Of a DNA stretch of 64,000 nucleotides, positions 36,025 through 46,393 are shown piece by piece (the first letter of the stretch is position 1; each line of letters begins with the position of its first letter). The stretch is taken from the NCBI RefSeq assembly GCF_011008845.1, contig NZ_JAAIWM010000002.1, positions 682,001 to 746,000 of the forward strand, in the 5' to 3' direction. This DNA is from Bacillus mesophilus. GTDB lineage: Bacteria > Bacillota > Bacilli > Bacillales > SA4. The position numbers were made by a program, and so were the translations under genes. A model generated the notes under the pieces. The model saw only the letters and a list, made by a program, of their open reading frames with translations. It was not told the DNA's origin and did not search any database.

Positions 36025-36038
36025 TGTAACCGTTTACA
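36025..36038 (-). promoter_or_regulatory. cre (CcpA) site upstream of the MaoC-like gene
   Basis: TGTAACCGTTTACA matches the cre consensus TGWAANCGNTNWCA at every fixed position and is nearly palindromic. It lies just upstream of a TATAAT-like -10 (minus strand) and 46 bp before the MaoC-like start, so carbon catabolite repression of that gene is predicted. Confidence 0.8.
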
Positions 36039-36049
36039 TTATTAATGAA

Positions 36050-36075
36050 GAAAAAAAGGGAAAATCCCCTTTTTA
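36050..36075 (-). terminator. Terminator of mdh
   Basis: AAAAGGGGATTTTCCCTTTTTTTC on the minus strand forms a stem AAAGGG(G)/(T)CCCTTT followed by T residues, directly after the mdh stop. Confidence 0.8.
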
Positions 36076-37017
36076 TTATGGTAGAGCTTTCATCACACTT
36101 CTCACGGATTCAGCCGATTTTGATAATGCTTGTTTTTCCTCTTCAAGTAAATCAAGCTCAATAATTTTCTCTAGGCCATTTCCACCAATAACTGTTGGAA
36201 CTCCTAAGTATAGATCGCTAAAGCCATATTCTCCTTCTAGATACACGATGGTAGGAAGTACGCGCCTCTGATCCTTTAAGATGGCTTCAATCATTTCTAC
36301 TAAAGAAGCAGCAGGAGCATAATATGCACTACCGTTTCCTAATAGATTAACGATTTCTCCGCCCCCTTTACGAGTACGTTCAACAATTGCATCTAAACGA
36401 TCTTTTGGAATTAAAGTTTCTAAAGGGATACCTCCAGCATATGAATAACGAACCAATGGTACCATGTCATCACCATGTCCACCTAGTACGAAACCAGTTA
36501 CATCCTTAACAGAAAGGTTTAATTCCTGTGCTACGAATGTACGGAAACGCGCGGTATCAAGGACACCGGATTGACCGATCACACGATTTTTAGGGAATCC
36601 AGATTCTTTAAATACGGTATATGTCATGGCATCAACTGGATTGGTTAGTACGATAATGATACTTTCAGGAGAGTATTTTACAATTTGCTGCGTAACACTC
36701 TTCATGATTTTTGCATTTGTACTAACTAAATCATCACGACTCATACCTGGCTTCCGGGCAATACCTGCAGTTATAACGACGATATCAGAATCAGCTGTAT
36801 CAGCATAATCCGATGTACCTGTAATATTTGCATCAAACCCTTGAACAGGACTAGCCTCTAGCATATCTAGTGCCTTTCCCTTCGTTGGGTTTTCAAGGTC
36901 AGGAATATCTACTAACACAACATCTCCAAGCTCTTTTTGTGCTGCCATTAAAGCTGTTGTCGCTCCAGTAAACCCTGCACCAATTACAGATATCTTTCTA
37001 CGTTTAATTCCAGCCAT
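36076..37017 (-). CDS. mdh: Malate dehydrogenase
   Basis: 313 residues, an LDH-like MDH as in Bacillus. Nucleotide motif [10 protein letters not shown] (13-22) with Asp37 after the second strand (NAD preference), active-site Arg residues in [11 protein letters not shown], and catalytic His181 in [10 protein letters not shown]. It oxidises malate to oxaloacetate in the TCA cycle. It follows icd by 73 bp, a gap containing a small hairpin. Confidence 0.98.
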   Translation of the reverse strand: MAGIKRRKISVIGAGFTGATTALMAAQKELGDVVLVDIPDLENPTKGKALDMLEASPVQGFDANITGTSDYADTADSDIVVITAGIARKPGMSRDDLVSTNAKIMKSVTQQIVKYSPESIIIVLTNPVDAMTYTVFKESGFPKNRVIGQSGVLDTARFRTFVAQELNLSVKDVTGFVLGGHGDDMVPLVRYSYAGGIPLETLIPKDRLDAIVERTRKGGGEIVNLLGNGSAYYAPAASLVEMIEAILKDQRRVLPTIVYLEGEYGFSDLYLGVPTVIGGNGLEKIIELDLLEEEKQALSKSAESVRSVMKALP

Positions 37018-37058
37018 TTTAAAAAATCCTCCCTCGGGTTCTTTTCATATGCAAGAAT

Positions 37059-37080
37059 GCTACCCCATATTGAGGTAGCA
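37059..37080 (-). repeat. Intergenic hairpin between icd and mdh
   Basis: TGCTACC/GGTAGCA, 7-bp stem, no T tract on either strand. It may affect mRNA processing rather than termination. Confidence 0.5.
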
Positions 37081-37090
37081 ATCCCTTATA

Positions 37091-38362
37091 TTATGCCATG
37101 TTTTCAATTAAAGCATTACCGAATTCAGAACATTTTACTTCCGTTGCACCATCCATTAGTCGAGCAAAATCATATGTTACTACCTTAGAAGCAATAGTCT
37201 TTTCAACAGAATCCATTACAAGCTTAGCAGCTTCATTCCAGCCAAGGTGCTCTAACATTAGTACACCAGATAATAGAACTGAAGATGGATTTACTTTATC
37301 TAATCCAGCATACTTCGGAGCAGTACCATGAGTAGCTTCAAAGATAGCGTGACCAGTTTCATAGTTAATGTTTGCTCCTGGAGCAATTCCGATTCCACCA
37401 ACCTGTGCTGCAAGAGCATCAGAGATGTAATCACCATTTAAGTTCATAGTTGCAACAACATCAAACTCACTTGGACGAGTTAAGATTTGTTGTAAGAAGA
37501 TATCAGCAATAGAATCCTTGATGATGATTTTACCAGCAGCTTCTGCATCAGCTTGCGCTTTGTTTGCTGCATCTTTACCTTGTGCTTCAACAAGACGATC
37601 GTATTCTGCCCAAGTGAATACCTTATCACCGAATTCTTGCTCTGCTAATTCGTAACCCCAGTTCTTAAATGCACCTTCAGTAAACTTCATGATGTTTCCT
37701 TTATGAACTAGTGTAACTGATTTACGTCCTTCGGTAATTGCATAGTTGATTGCTGCACGAACAAGACGCTTTGTTCCTTCTTCAGAAACTGGCTTGATCC
37801 CGATACCAGATGTTTCTGGGAAACGGATTTTGTTAACTCCTAGTTCAGTTTGAAGGAAGTTAATTAATTTTTGTACTTCTTCTGAACCCATTTTGTATTC
37901 AATACCTGCATAGATATCTTCAGTGTTTTCACGGAATACAACCATATCTGTTTCTTCAGGACGCTTTACTGGTGAAGGAACACCTTTGAAATAACGAACT
38001 GGACGTAAGCAAGTAAATAGATCTAACTCTTGACGTAGAGCAACATTTAAAGAACGGAATCCCCCACCAATTGGTGTTGTAAGAGGTCCTTTGATTGCAA
38101 TTATGTATTCACGAATTACATCTAATGTTTCGTCTGGAAGCCAAGAACCAGTTTGGTTGAATGCCTTTTCACCTGCTAAAACTTCTTTCCAAACGATTGA
38201 TTTTTCTCCGTTATAAGCTTTATTAACAGCTGCATCTAAAACTCTAGAAGCTGCAGCCCAAATGTCAGGACCAATTCCATCGCCTTCAATGAAAGGAATA
38301 ACTGGGTTATTAGGTACATTTAGTTGTCCATTAGTTACGGTAATTTTTTGTCCTTGTGTCAT
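37091..38362 (-). CDS. icd: Isocitrate dehydrogenase (NADP)
   Basis: 423 residues. The substrate-binding loop [23 protein letters not shown] contains Ser104, the residue phosphorylated in E. coli Icd, and Arg residues for isocitrate. Also seen are [29 protein letters not shown] and [11 protein letters not shown]. It converts isocitrate to 2-oxoglutarate. GGGGGTAA precedes the ATG. It is the middle gene of citZ-icd-mdh. Confidence 0.98.
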   Translation of the reverse strand: MTQGQKITVTNGQLNVPNNPVIPFIEGDGIGPDIWAAASRVLDAAVNKAYNGEKSIVWKEVLAGEKAFNQTGSWLPDETLDVIREYIIAIKGPLTTPIGGGFRSLNVALRQELDLFTCLRPVRYFKGVPSPVKRPEETDMVVFRENTEDIYAGIEYKMGSEEVQKLINFLQTELGVNKIRFPETSGIGIKPVSEEGTKRLVRAAINYAITEGRKSVTLVHKGNIMKFTEGAFKNWGYELAEQEFGDKVFTWAEYDRLVEAQGKDAANKAQADAEAAGKIIIKDSIADIFLQQILTRPSEFDVVATMNLNGDYISDALAAQVGGIGIAPGANINYETGHAIFEATHGTAPKYAGLDKVNPSSVLLSGVLMLEHLGWNEAAKLVMDSVEKTIASKVVTYDFARLMDGATEVKCSEFGNALIENMA

Positions 38363-38388
38363 GATATTACCCCCATTTTTATAATTGT

Positions 38389-38417
38389 GAGGTTAGAGAG
38401 ATTTACTCTCTAACCTC
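38389..38417 (-). repeat. Perfect 12-bp hairpin between citZ and icd
   Basis: GAGGTTAGAGAG/CTCTCTAACCTC with a 5-nt loop. On the minus strand it is followed by ACAATTATAAAAATGG rather than a clean T tract, so it may be a partial terminator or a transcript-stabilising element. Confidence 0.8.
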
Positions 38418-38443
38418 TTGATATTACAAAAGATTAATCTAAC

Positions 38444-39562
38444 TTAAGCTCTTTGATCGATTGGAACAAACGTCTGTTTTCCAGGACCTGTATATTCCGC
38501 ACGTGGACGGATAATACGGTTATTTTGGTATTGCTCAAGGATATGAGCTAACCAACCTGATACACGACTTACTGCGAAGATTGGTGTAAATAAATCATGG
38601 TCAATTCCAAGACTGTGATACATGGACGCTGAATAGAAATCAACGTTTGCAGGAATACCTTTTTGACCTGTTACCATCTCTTCAATTTTAACTGACATTT
38701 CATACCATTTAGGTTCACCAGTTAATGTAGTTAGTTCTTTTGACATCTTCTTTAGGTGCTTAGCACGTGGGTCACCATTTTGGTACACGCGGTGCCCGAA
38801 GCCCATGATTTTGTCTTTGTTATTAAACTTCTCTGTGATATATGCTTCTACGTTTGAAACTTCGCCAATTTCAGAAAGCATCTTCATAACCTGTTCGTTA
38901 GCCCCACCATGTAGAGGACCTTTTAATGCACCGATTGCAGAAGTTACACCAGAATATACATCAGACAAAGTTGCTACACAGACACGTGCAGTAAATGTAG
39001 ATGCATTTAATTCATGATCAGCATGCAGTACCAATGCTTTATTTAAAGCCTCAATTGCAATCGCATCAGGTTCTTGTCCTGTAAGCATATAAACAAAGTT
39101 TGCTGAAAAGCTTAAGTCAGTACGAGGTGCAACGGGCTCTAACCCTTTACGAATTCGCGAGAAAGCAGCAACGATTGTTGGTAATTTAGCTTGGAGACTA
39201 ATTGCTTTACGGTAATTTGAAGCATCATCCATCACATCAGCTTCTTCATCATATAACCCAAGAAGTGATACTGCAGTTCGAAGGGCACCCATTGGATGAA
39301 CGCTATCAATTGGATATGTAGTGAAGTGATCTAATACCCCTTGTGGAAGTGTTGCATTCTCAGCTAGCTGCTTTGTTAGCTCATCTAACTCAGATTGGTT
39401 TGGTAACTTACCATGCCATAAAAGATATACTACCTCTTCAAAGCTTGCATGGTCTGCAAGATCATCAATATTATACCCTGCATAAGTTAGAACATCATCA
39501 ATGATAGAACTGATAGACGACGTAGTAGCTACAACGCCTTCAAGACCACGTGTTGCTGTCAT
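38444..39562 (-). CDS. citZ: Citrate synthase
   Basis: 372 residues, the short Gram-positive type. Catalytic regions are visible: LHADHELNASTFTAR (His), KIMGFGHRVYQNGDPRAK (His), and ANVDFYSASMYHSLG (Asp). It condenses oxaloacetate with acetyl-CoA. AAAGGAGAGG precedes the ATG. The upstream region has a cre-like site overlapping a TTGACA -35, consistent with CcpA repression of citZ known in B. subtilis. Confidence 0.98.
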   Translation of the reverse strand: MTATRGLEGVVATTSSISSIIDDVLTYAGYNIDDLADHASFEEVVYLLWHGKLPNQSELDELTKQLAENATLPQGVLDHFTTYPIDSVHPMGALRTAVSLLGLYDEEADVMDDASNYRKAISLQAKLPTIVAAFSRIRKGLEPVAPRTDLSFSANFVYMLTGQEPDAIAIEALNKALVLHADHELNASTFTARVCVATLSDVYSGVTSAIGALKGPLHGGANEQVMKMLSEIGEVSNVEAYITEKFNNKDKIMGFGHRVYQNGDPRAKHLKKMSKELTTLTGEPKWYEMSVKIEEMVTGQKGIPANVDFYSASMYHSLGIDHDLFTPIFAVSRVSGWLAHILEQYQNNRIIRPRAEYTGPGKQTFVPIDQRA

Positions 39563-39608
39563 ATTAACCTCTCCTTTTAACTAGTAAATTTTCCATCCTG
39601 GTTTTCTC

Positions 39609-39642
39609 TGTCAAGTAAATGCTTACATTTTATTGAATGTAA
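39609..39642 (-). promoter_or_regulatory. citZ control region: -35, cre-like site and palindrome
   Basis: TTGACA (39614-39609) abuts TGTAAGCATTTACT (39627-39614), which matches cre except for the central G and the last base. Overlapping it, TTACATT-6 bp-AATGTAA (39623-39642) is a second inverted repeat. The -10 is weak (AAATTT at 39591-39586). Confidence 0.5.
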
Positions 39643-39841
39643 AAAACGAAATAAACTGCACAAAACCAGTTTTTTTAAAATAGAGAAAGGATGATTTTAT
39701 AAGTACATATAAACTATGGACACCCCTTCTATTATAAACAATTATCTGATTCTTGTGAATCAGAAACCACTATTTAGTAAAATAAAATATTATTACACTA
39801 AACTATTATCTTATGTTTGTAATAGATTACAGGGAGGCTTG

Positions 39842-40300
39842 CTAAAACAATTCAACCAATTTAATGGCAAAATAAGCAATTCCTGCTCCGATTAATGGCC
39901 CAACTGCTACACCTTTAAAAACAGCAACTGCTAATATGGTTCCAATTACTAACGCAGCCGTGATATGAGGCTCTGACGCTAACAAGGTTAACCCATTTTT
40001 CGCAATTAAAGCGACAACCACTCCTGAAACTAACGCAATCCAGGCATAAGGTGACTTCAGAGAATCAAATAATTGTTTGAAGCCTATTTCTCCAGTTGCA
40101 ATCGGTACTAACACAGCAATCGTAATAATGGTAACCCCCCAATTAATTCCTTGTCCCTGAATATGAGGAAACCATTTATCACCTATACCAACAAGTTTAA
40201 TTACTAACAAAAATACAATGGCAACAATCAATGATTGGTTTTTCGCTACGATGCCGATCAACAGAAGTATTCCTAAAAATAAATATGGTTGTGCAACCAT
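39842..40300 (-). CDS. ytwI: DUF441 membrane protein (YtwI)
   Basis: 152 residues with about five hydrophobic segments. LFLGILLLIGIVAKNQSLIVA and the Gly-rich IWGVTIITIAVLVPIATGEIGF region are typical of DUF441/YeaL/YtwI proteins of unknown function. The ATG at 40300 is preceded by AAAGGATGGTG; the in-frame ATG at 40312 overlaps that RBS. It precedes citZ, as in B. subtilis. Confidence 0.88.
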   Translation of the reverse strand: MVAQPYLFLGILLLIGIVAKNQSLIVAIVFLLVIKLVGIGDKWFPHIQGQGINWGVTIITIAVLVPIATGEIGFKQLFDSLKSPYAWIALVSGVVVALIAKNGLTLLASEPHITAALVIGTILAVAVFKGVAVGPLIGAGIAYFAIKLVELF

Positions 40301-40447
40301 GTTCTTCACCATCCTTTCAGGTGAACCAGTTCCATGTTACCATACATATTTTTTAAACAACAAGAAGTTACACTTAAGTAAAATGCTTTATTTCATCTCC
40401 TTATCAATGTAAAATATTACTATAATGGAATTTAAGGAGGATCTTGT

Positions 40448-41566
40448 TTGAATTATAATCTTCTTTACCAAATATTAAGGTTCATATTAGTAATCGCTGT
40501 AATAATTGGTGGTTTCTTGTCTTTTTACTATCTTTCAACTATTACATACCCGTTTATTATTGCCTTAATTATCGCTTATATGATTAACCCGTTAGTAAAT
40601 ATTTTAGAATTAAAAGTAAAACTTCCACGTTATCTCGGAGTATTTATTGTCATCATTTTAGTCTTTGCCGTTTTTGCTGGACTCATTACACTTTTAATTG
40701 CCGAAATTATTAATGGATCAAATTATTTAGCTGAAAATGTCCCTCAGCATTTTGAACGCTTAATCACGTATATCGAACAGTATTTTACTGGACAAATTAT
40801 TCCGCTATATAATCAACTAGCTAACACGTTTGAAAACCTAGATCCTAGTCAGAAGGAAACAATCGGTACAAATATCGAGTCTTTTGCAGCCAATATTATT
40901 CAATCAGGTAAAGAAGTGCTTGAGAGCATCTTAACTAGTATTCCTAGAGCTTTCGCTTGGATTCCTAACGCTGCTACTGTTATCATCTTCGCTCTTCTTG
41001 CTACATTTTTTATCAGTAAGGATTGGGAAAAATTAAACAAGCGTTTTTCTACTCTCATGCCTAGGAAAGCACGTGAAAGTGGAAAATCTGTTTTTATTGA
41101 TTTACGAAAAGCATTGTTCGGCTTTATTAAAGCACAGGCAACTCTTATCTCTATTACAACAGTAATTGTCCTAATCGGATTGCTATTTTTAAGAGTCGAA
41201 TATGCGATTACCATCGCGTTAATCATTGGTATTGTTGATATTCTTCCTTACTTAGGAACGGGGTTAATCTTTGTACCATGGATTATCTATTCCTTTTTCA
41301 CGGGTGACGTTGCCTTTACCATTGGGTTACTAGTTTTATACATTATTGTTATTGTTCAAAGACAGATCATGGAGCCAAAAATATTATCCTCAAGTATTGG
41401 ACTAGACCCACTAGCTACCCTTATTGCTTTATTTGTAGGATTTAAACTTTTTGGATTCCTCGGTCTAATCATTGGACCAGTTGTACTCGTTATCGGAAAG
41501 ACCCTTCATAGCGCAAATGTGTTTCATGATATTTGGAATTATATTGTGGGTAAGAAGACAGTGTAA
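40448..41566 (+). CDS. ytvI: Sporulation integral membrane protein YtvI (AI-2E transporter family)
   Basis: 372 residues with about seven or eight membrane helices in the AI-2E/PerM fold: an N-terminal pair of helices, a long soluble loop (about 90-150), and a C-terminal conserved part with DILPYLGTGLIFVPW and GLDPLATLIALFVGFKLFGFLGLIIGPV. YtvI is made in the mother cell during sporulation in B. subtilis; its substrate is unknown. The start is TTG behind AAGGAGG. It is one of few plus-strand genes here. Confidence 0.93.
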   Translation: MNYNLLYQILRFILVIAVIIGGFLSFYYLSTITYPFIIALIIAYMINPLVNILELKVKLPRYLGVFIVIILVFAVFAGLITLLIAEIINGSNYLAENVPQHFERLITYIEQYFTGQIIPLYNQLANTFENLDPSQKETIGTNIESFAANIIQSGKEVLESILTSIPRAFAWIPNAATVIIFALLATFFISKDWEKLNKRFSTLMPRKARESGKSVFIDLRKALFGFIKAQATLISITTVIVLIGLLFLRVEYAITIALIIGIVDILPYLGTGLIFVPWIIYSFFTGDVAFTIGLLVLYIIVIVQRQIMEPKILSSSIGLDPLATLIALFVGFKLFGFLGLIIGPVVLVIGKTLHSANVFHDIWNYIVGKKTV

Positions 41567-41574
41567 GGGGAAGG

Positions 41575-41600
41575 AAGAGTCAGAGATGGCTCTTTTTTTA
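41575..41600 (+). terminator. Terminator of ytvI
   Basis: AGAGTC/GGCTCT with a 6-nt loop, followed by T7 on the plus strand. Confidence 0.75.
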
Positions 41601-41601
41601 T

Positions 41602-42561
41602 TTACTGAGATATAACATATCTCCTTTGTTTCTTAACACCACTGTTTGCATAAGGACTTAATAATCTCTTAGTAGTGGCTGAAGAGGATAAACATAAAAA
41701 CTGCTTTATTTCCTGATTTGTAACTGTGGAGGATATGATTAATGCGTAATCATTTATAGCTTGTATATGAGCACTCTTACAAGAGCTTGCACATGCAGGA
41801 CAAAACCAGAGACCGTGCTGACGGTTCATCGGAACGAACCTACATCTACTACATTGAACACCTTTGATGATCTCATTAGGATGAATATTATAATAGTCAA
41901 GTGGCTTCTTTTGCTCATCTTCTTGTTTTCTTATTAGATAACGTACTAGTTTTTTCATTTCTTTAGTTGAAAGGATTGCAGATGAATATAGTATCTCAAG
42001 GGATTTAATTTTGGAGGGTAGATACGCACTGTGAATTACTTTTTGAGCAATAAGTTGAGGTTTAGTAGTGGCCTTTATTATAGTGTGAGGGTTACTAACA
42101 ACTACTAGAGATTCAACCGGTATATTGTGTGTATAGGAATGCTCCTGAATCCAAGTTTTGAGCCTGGTAGTTTGTCGATCTATTTGCAAAAGGGGATCGG
42201 GGAAAGCCTCTTCTTTGTTATCTAGGATACGAATAACCTGGTGAAATTGTGGATCAAACACGAGTGTACCAATAATATTTTTCACTTCTAGAATGAGCAA
42301 AAAACAAGTAGAGACGATTAGTATGTCGATTTGAAAATATCCTTTTTCATCTTGAAGTCTGAGATTTTGTAGGATCAGATATTTCTCATTTGAAATAAAA
42401 TCTAGATAATAATCAATCGCTTTTTCTCCGTGATAACCGGCCCGTTTTTTTGCGAGATTCTCTAAAATAAGAGTATATTTTGGGTGACTCACTGGTAGTC
42501 TTCTAGACAGAGCCTCCAGTAATTGGATTTCTAACGGTAACGACCGCTTTTTTATGATCAT
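41602..42561 (-). CDS. NERD-domain protein with zinc ribbon and C-terminal HTH-like region
   Basis: 319 residues. The NERD (nuclease-related) domain spans about 40-150 with GYHGEKAID, QIDILIVS (Asp79) and LEVKN (Glu92, Lys94), a PD-(D/E)xK-type core. A zinc ribbon follows (Cys237, Cys240, Cys254, Cys257, and Cys261). The last 50 residues include TVTNQEIKQFLCLSSSATTKRLL, which looks like a helix-turn-helix. A DNA-binding nuclease role is plausible but unproved. It is monocistronic and convergent with ytvI. Confidence 0.85.
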   Translation of the reverse strand: MIIKKRSLPLEIQLLEALSRRLPVSHPKYTLILENLAKKRAGYHGEKAIDYYLDFISNEKYLILQNLRLQDEKGYFQIDILIVSTCFLLILEVKNIIGTLVFDPQFHQVIRILDNKEEAFPDPLLQIDRQTTRLKTWIQEHSYTHNIPVESLVVVSNPHTIIKATTKPQLIAQKVIHSAYLPSKIKSLEILYSSAILSTKEMKKLVRYLIRKQEDEQKKPLDYYNIHPNEIIKGVQCSRCRFVPMNRQHGLWFCPACASSCKSAHIQAINDYALIISSTVTNQEIKQFLCLSSSATTKRLLSPYANSGVKKQRRYVISQ

Positions 42562-42790
42562 TCAAACACTCCCTTTTCTATAATTAAATATTAAATTCAT
42601 CTTATATGTATTGAAATCCTGCAAGGTAGGGTCTAATGTTCAACTATTTATAATTGGTTGTTTGTTTTTTATATTCAGAGTTAGTTTAGGGTTAGTTTTT
42701 ATAAAATTTGTCCTATTCAAAACCTAATTTAAGGCATACCCGTTCATATTTCCATGCAAGTCAAGTAATTCTGTTAGTAAGGTTGCTTTT
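42562..42790. other. Upstream region of the NERD gene
   Basis: AT-rich, presumably with the NERD-gene promoter. No clear motif is recognised. Confidence 0.4.
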
Positions 42791-42923
42791 TCAGCAAGAA
42801 AAAACATGCATTATTAACAAATCTTGAAGATTATCAACGAAAGCTGTGATTTAACAACGAAAGCATTAGGCTTATCAACGAATATTTTTAGTTTATCAAC
42901 GAAAAGTACTTCTTTATCAACGG
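42791..42923. repeat. Array of TTATCAACGA cores with 20-21 bp period
   Basis: Plus-strand cores begin at 42811 (TTATTAACAA), 42831, 42851 (TTAACAACGA), 42872, 42893 and 42914, steps 20, 20, 21, 21 and 21 bp. Cores are 10 nt; spacers are 10-11 nt and unrelated. A GCAAGAAAAA block, the core type of the 15.3-kb array, stands at 42794, 17 bp before the first unit. The array lies 75 bp beyond the fxsA terminator. Steps of 20 and 21 bp break the frame, so it is not a coding repeat. Confidence 0.85.
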
Positions 42924-42999
42924 AATTACATTTTTTCCCATACCGTACCCCTTCTTTGCAGAAGACATTAAATATAAACACTCTACTCCCTCTCCACAA

Positions 43000-43027
43000 A
43001 ATAAAAAAGCCCCTCAAATGAGGGACT
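43000..43027 (-). terminator. Terminator of fxsA
   Basis: CCCTCA/TGAGGGG stem followed by CTTTTTTATTTT on the minus strand, just past the fxsA stop. Confidence 0.88.
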
Positions 43028-43037
43028 AACATCTGAC

Positions 43038-43424
43038 CTACCTAATAATAATCGTATTCCGATCAATGAGCGAACGGATAATATTTAGAATAAATGGCTT
43101 TACCATTTTACGTGTTTGCGGGAAGAGTAGGATAAATCCAATTGCGTCTGTTATAAAGCCTGGTGTTAATAGGACAACGCCCCCTACTAAGATACAAAGA
43201 CCATCTACAATGACGTCACCTGGCATTTGCCCACGTGAGATTTGATATTGTACTTGTTGAATAGCCCGAGTTCCTTGTTTCTTTGCCAACCATGCACCCA
43301 GGACACCCGTTCCGATTATTAATAAAATGGTCACAGGAACACCAAATGTTTGACCTGACACAATCAACAGTCCAATTTCTAATGCAGGCACAATAATAAT
43401 TAAAGCAAGCAGTAATTTATACAT
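43038..43424 (-). CDS. fxsA: FxsA family membrane protein
   Basis: 128 residues. PALEIGLLIVSGQTFG, TLLIIGTGVLGAWLAKKQG and GLCILVGGVVLLTPGFITDAIGFILLFP are the conserved FxsA segments, with three or four hydrophobic stretches. In E. coli FxsA counters exclusion of phage T7 by F plasmids; its normal role is unknown. It precedes pyk in the opposite gene-end order typical of Bacillus (ytzA). GGGAGGGG precedes the ATG. Confidence 0.92.
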   Translation of the reverse strand: MYKLLLALIIIVPALEIGLLIVSGQTFGVPVTILLIIGTGVLGAWLAKKQGTRAIQQVQYQISRGQMPGDVIVDGLCILVGGVVLLTPGFITDAIGFILLFPQTRKMVKPFILNIIRSLIDRNTIIIR

Positions 43425-43515
43425 GTTTCCCCTCCCAAAATGATCTTTTTATAATAGTAAGACCGAGCTAGCCCTTTATGAACATCAGATAGCCTTTGTC
43501 CTCATATAAAATGCC

Positions 43516-43550
43516 AAGTAAAAAAGAGAGGGACAAATTCCCCTCTCTTC
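43516..43550 (-). terminator. Terminator of pfkA-pyk
   Basis: GAGAGGGGAATTTGTCCCTCTC forms a stem AGAGAGGG/CCCTCTCT followed by T6 on the minus strand. Confidence 0.92.
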
Positions 43551-43576
43551 ACTATATCATAATATTCGTGTTTCTA

Positions 43577-45331
43577 TTACAAAACACTTGCATGTCCACT
43601 GTATATTACGCCTCTAGATGAGTCGACTGTCACATCTTGGCCATCTTTTAGAATAGTCGTGGCATCTTCCACACCTACAATAACTGGAATTCCTAAGCTT
43701 AAGCCTACAACCGCTGCATGGCTTGTTAAGCCACCTTCCACTGTGATAAGCGCAGATGCCTGCTCAAGTGCTTGCATCATATCACGATCTGAACTAAAGG
43801 TAACTAGAATTCCGCCTGGTTTCATTTTTTGATTAGCTTCTTCGCCGCTATTCGCAATGACAACCTTACCAAACGCTGTCTTACGACCAATTCCTTGTCC
43901 TTTAGTGATAATGTCACCCACTACATGAACTTTCATGATGTTGGTTGTTCCTGACTCACCTACTGGAACTCCAGCCGTAATCACGATTGTCTCACCATAC
44001 TTAACTAGGCCAGTATTGATGGATTCTTGGACAGACAAATCAAGCATCTCATCAGTTGTCGTTGCCTTCGCTCCCATTTGAGCAGTTACTCCCCATACCA
44101 ATGCAAGCTTTCTTGATACGCTTTCCTCTGAAGTAACAGCAATAATTGGAGCCTTAGGACGAAACTTAGAAATCATACGTGCTGTGTGTCCACTCTCTGT
44201 TGGAGTCACTATAGCTGAAACATTTAAATTTAGAGCCGTGTGAGCCACTGATTGACCAATTGCATCTGTGATTGTAGTCCCGCTAAGACGACTTCTATTT
44301 TGTAAGATATCCTTATAATCTAAAGCTTGCTCTGCACGTGAAGCAATATTATTCATTGTTTTGACAGCTTCCACTGGATACAAGCCTGCTGCTGTTTCAC
44401 CTGATAGCATGATTGCATCTGATCCATCAAAAATAGCATTTGCCACATCACTTGCCTCTGCACGAGTTGGACGTGGGTTTCTTTGCATAGAATCTAACAT
44501 CTGGGTCGCAGTGATTACCGGCTTTCCTAATGCATTACATCTTCTAATTAGTTCCTTCTGCACAAGTGGAACTTCTTCTGCTGGAATTTCAACCCCTAAA
44601 TCTCCACGAGCCACCATAAGACCGTCAGAAACCTCTAGGATCTCTTCAATATTGTCGACACCCTCCTGATTTTCAATCTTAGGGACTATGTGTATATGTG
44701 AAGCTTTATTCTCTTCTAGTAATTCACGGATCTCTAAAACATCCGATGCGCGTCTCACGAAAGAAGCCGCAATAAAATCTACACCCTGCTCGATACCAAA
44801 TCGAATATCGTTAGCATCCTTCTCCGTCATTCCTGGGAGGTTAACTTTAACATTTGGAACATTTACACCTTTTTTATTTTTGATTGTCCCACTATTAAGT
44901 ATTTCTGTGTAAATTTCATTATTACCCTTGCCAATCACTTTTAATTCAATTAGTCCATCATCTAAAAGAATTCGTGACCCTTCTTCAACATCATCAATAA
45001 GGCCTGGATAAGAAATAGAGAAGCGAGAAGCGGTACCAACAACCTCTTCCATAGATAGGGTTACTTTTTCTCCTGCAACTAACTCTGCTGCTCCATTTTC
45101 AAACGTATGAGTTCTGATTTCAGGTCCTTTTGTATCTAACAAAATTCCAATTGTCTTACCTGTTTGCTTTGCTGCTTCTCTAATGTTATTAATTCTAGCA
45201 CCATGCTCTTCAAAATCACCATGAGAGAAATTTAAACGTGCCACATTCATTCCAGCCTCAATTAACTGAACTAGCTTTTCTACCGTTTCACTTGCTGGAC
45301 CAATCGTACAAACAATTTTTGTTTTACGCAT
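43577..45331 (-). CDS. pyk: Pyruvate kinase (with C-terminal PEP-utiliser domain)
   Basis: 584 residues, longer than the 470-residue E. coli type. The catalytic barrel begins [14 protein letters not shown], with [20 protein letters not shown] and ATQMLDSM. The extra C-terminal domain (about 475-584) resembles the PEP-utilising mobile domain, including TSHAAVVG with its His. This extension is usual in Bacillus and Geobacillus. It converts PEP and ADP to pyruvate and ATP. It lies 34 bp after pfkA in one transcript. Confidence 0.98.
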   Translation of the reverse strand: MRKTKIVCTIGPASETVEKLVQLIEAGMNVARLNFSHGDFEEHGARINNIREAAKQTGKTIGILLDTKGPEIRTHTFENGAAELVAGEKVTLSMEEVVGTASRFSISYPGLIDDVEEGSRILLDDGLIELKVIGKGNNEIYTEILNSGTIKNKKGVNVPNVKVNLPGMTEKDANDIRFGIEQGVDFIAASFVRRASDVLEIRELLEENKASHIHIVPKIENQEGVDNIEEILEVSDGLMVARGDLGVEIPAEEVPLVQKELIRRCNALGKPVITATQMLDSMQRNPRPTRAEASDVANAIFDGSDAIMLSGETAAGLYPVEAVKTMNNIASRAEQALDYKDILQNRSRLSGTTITDAIGQSVAHTALNLNVSAIVTPTESGHTARMISKFRPKAPIIAVTSEESVSRKLALVWGVTAQMGAKATTTDEMLDLSVQESINTGLVKYGETIVITAGVPVGESGTTNIMKVHVVGDIITKGQGIGRKTAFGKVVIANSGEEANQKMKPGGILVTFSSDRDMMQALEQASALITVEGGLTSHAAVVGLSLGIPVIVGVEDATTILKDGQDVTVDSSRGVIYSGHASVL

Positions 45332-45365
45332 TTTTACACTTCCTTCTAAAATTCTGTTTCATCTT

Positions 45366-46334
<969 letters not shown>

Positions 46335-46393
46335 TCATACCTTCTGTAGCTTTCCTTTGAATATTCTTATATGTAACTATTTAATAAACACAA

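Noticed and set aside
42791-42923. CRISPR array
   Set aside because: Cores of 10 nt and spacers of 10-11 nt are far too short, the core is degenerate, and no cas genes are in the window.
42814-43032. 72-codon minus-strand and 65-codon plus-strand ORFs across the TTATCAACGA array
   Set aside because: Both are open only because the repeat lacks stops; steps of 20 and 21 bp shift the frame and no RBS is present.
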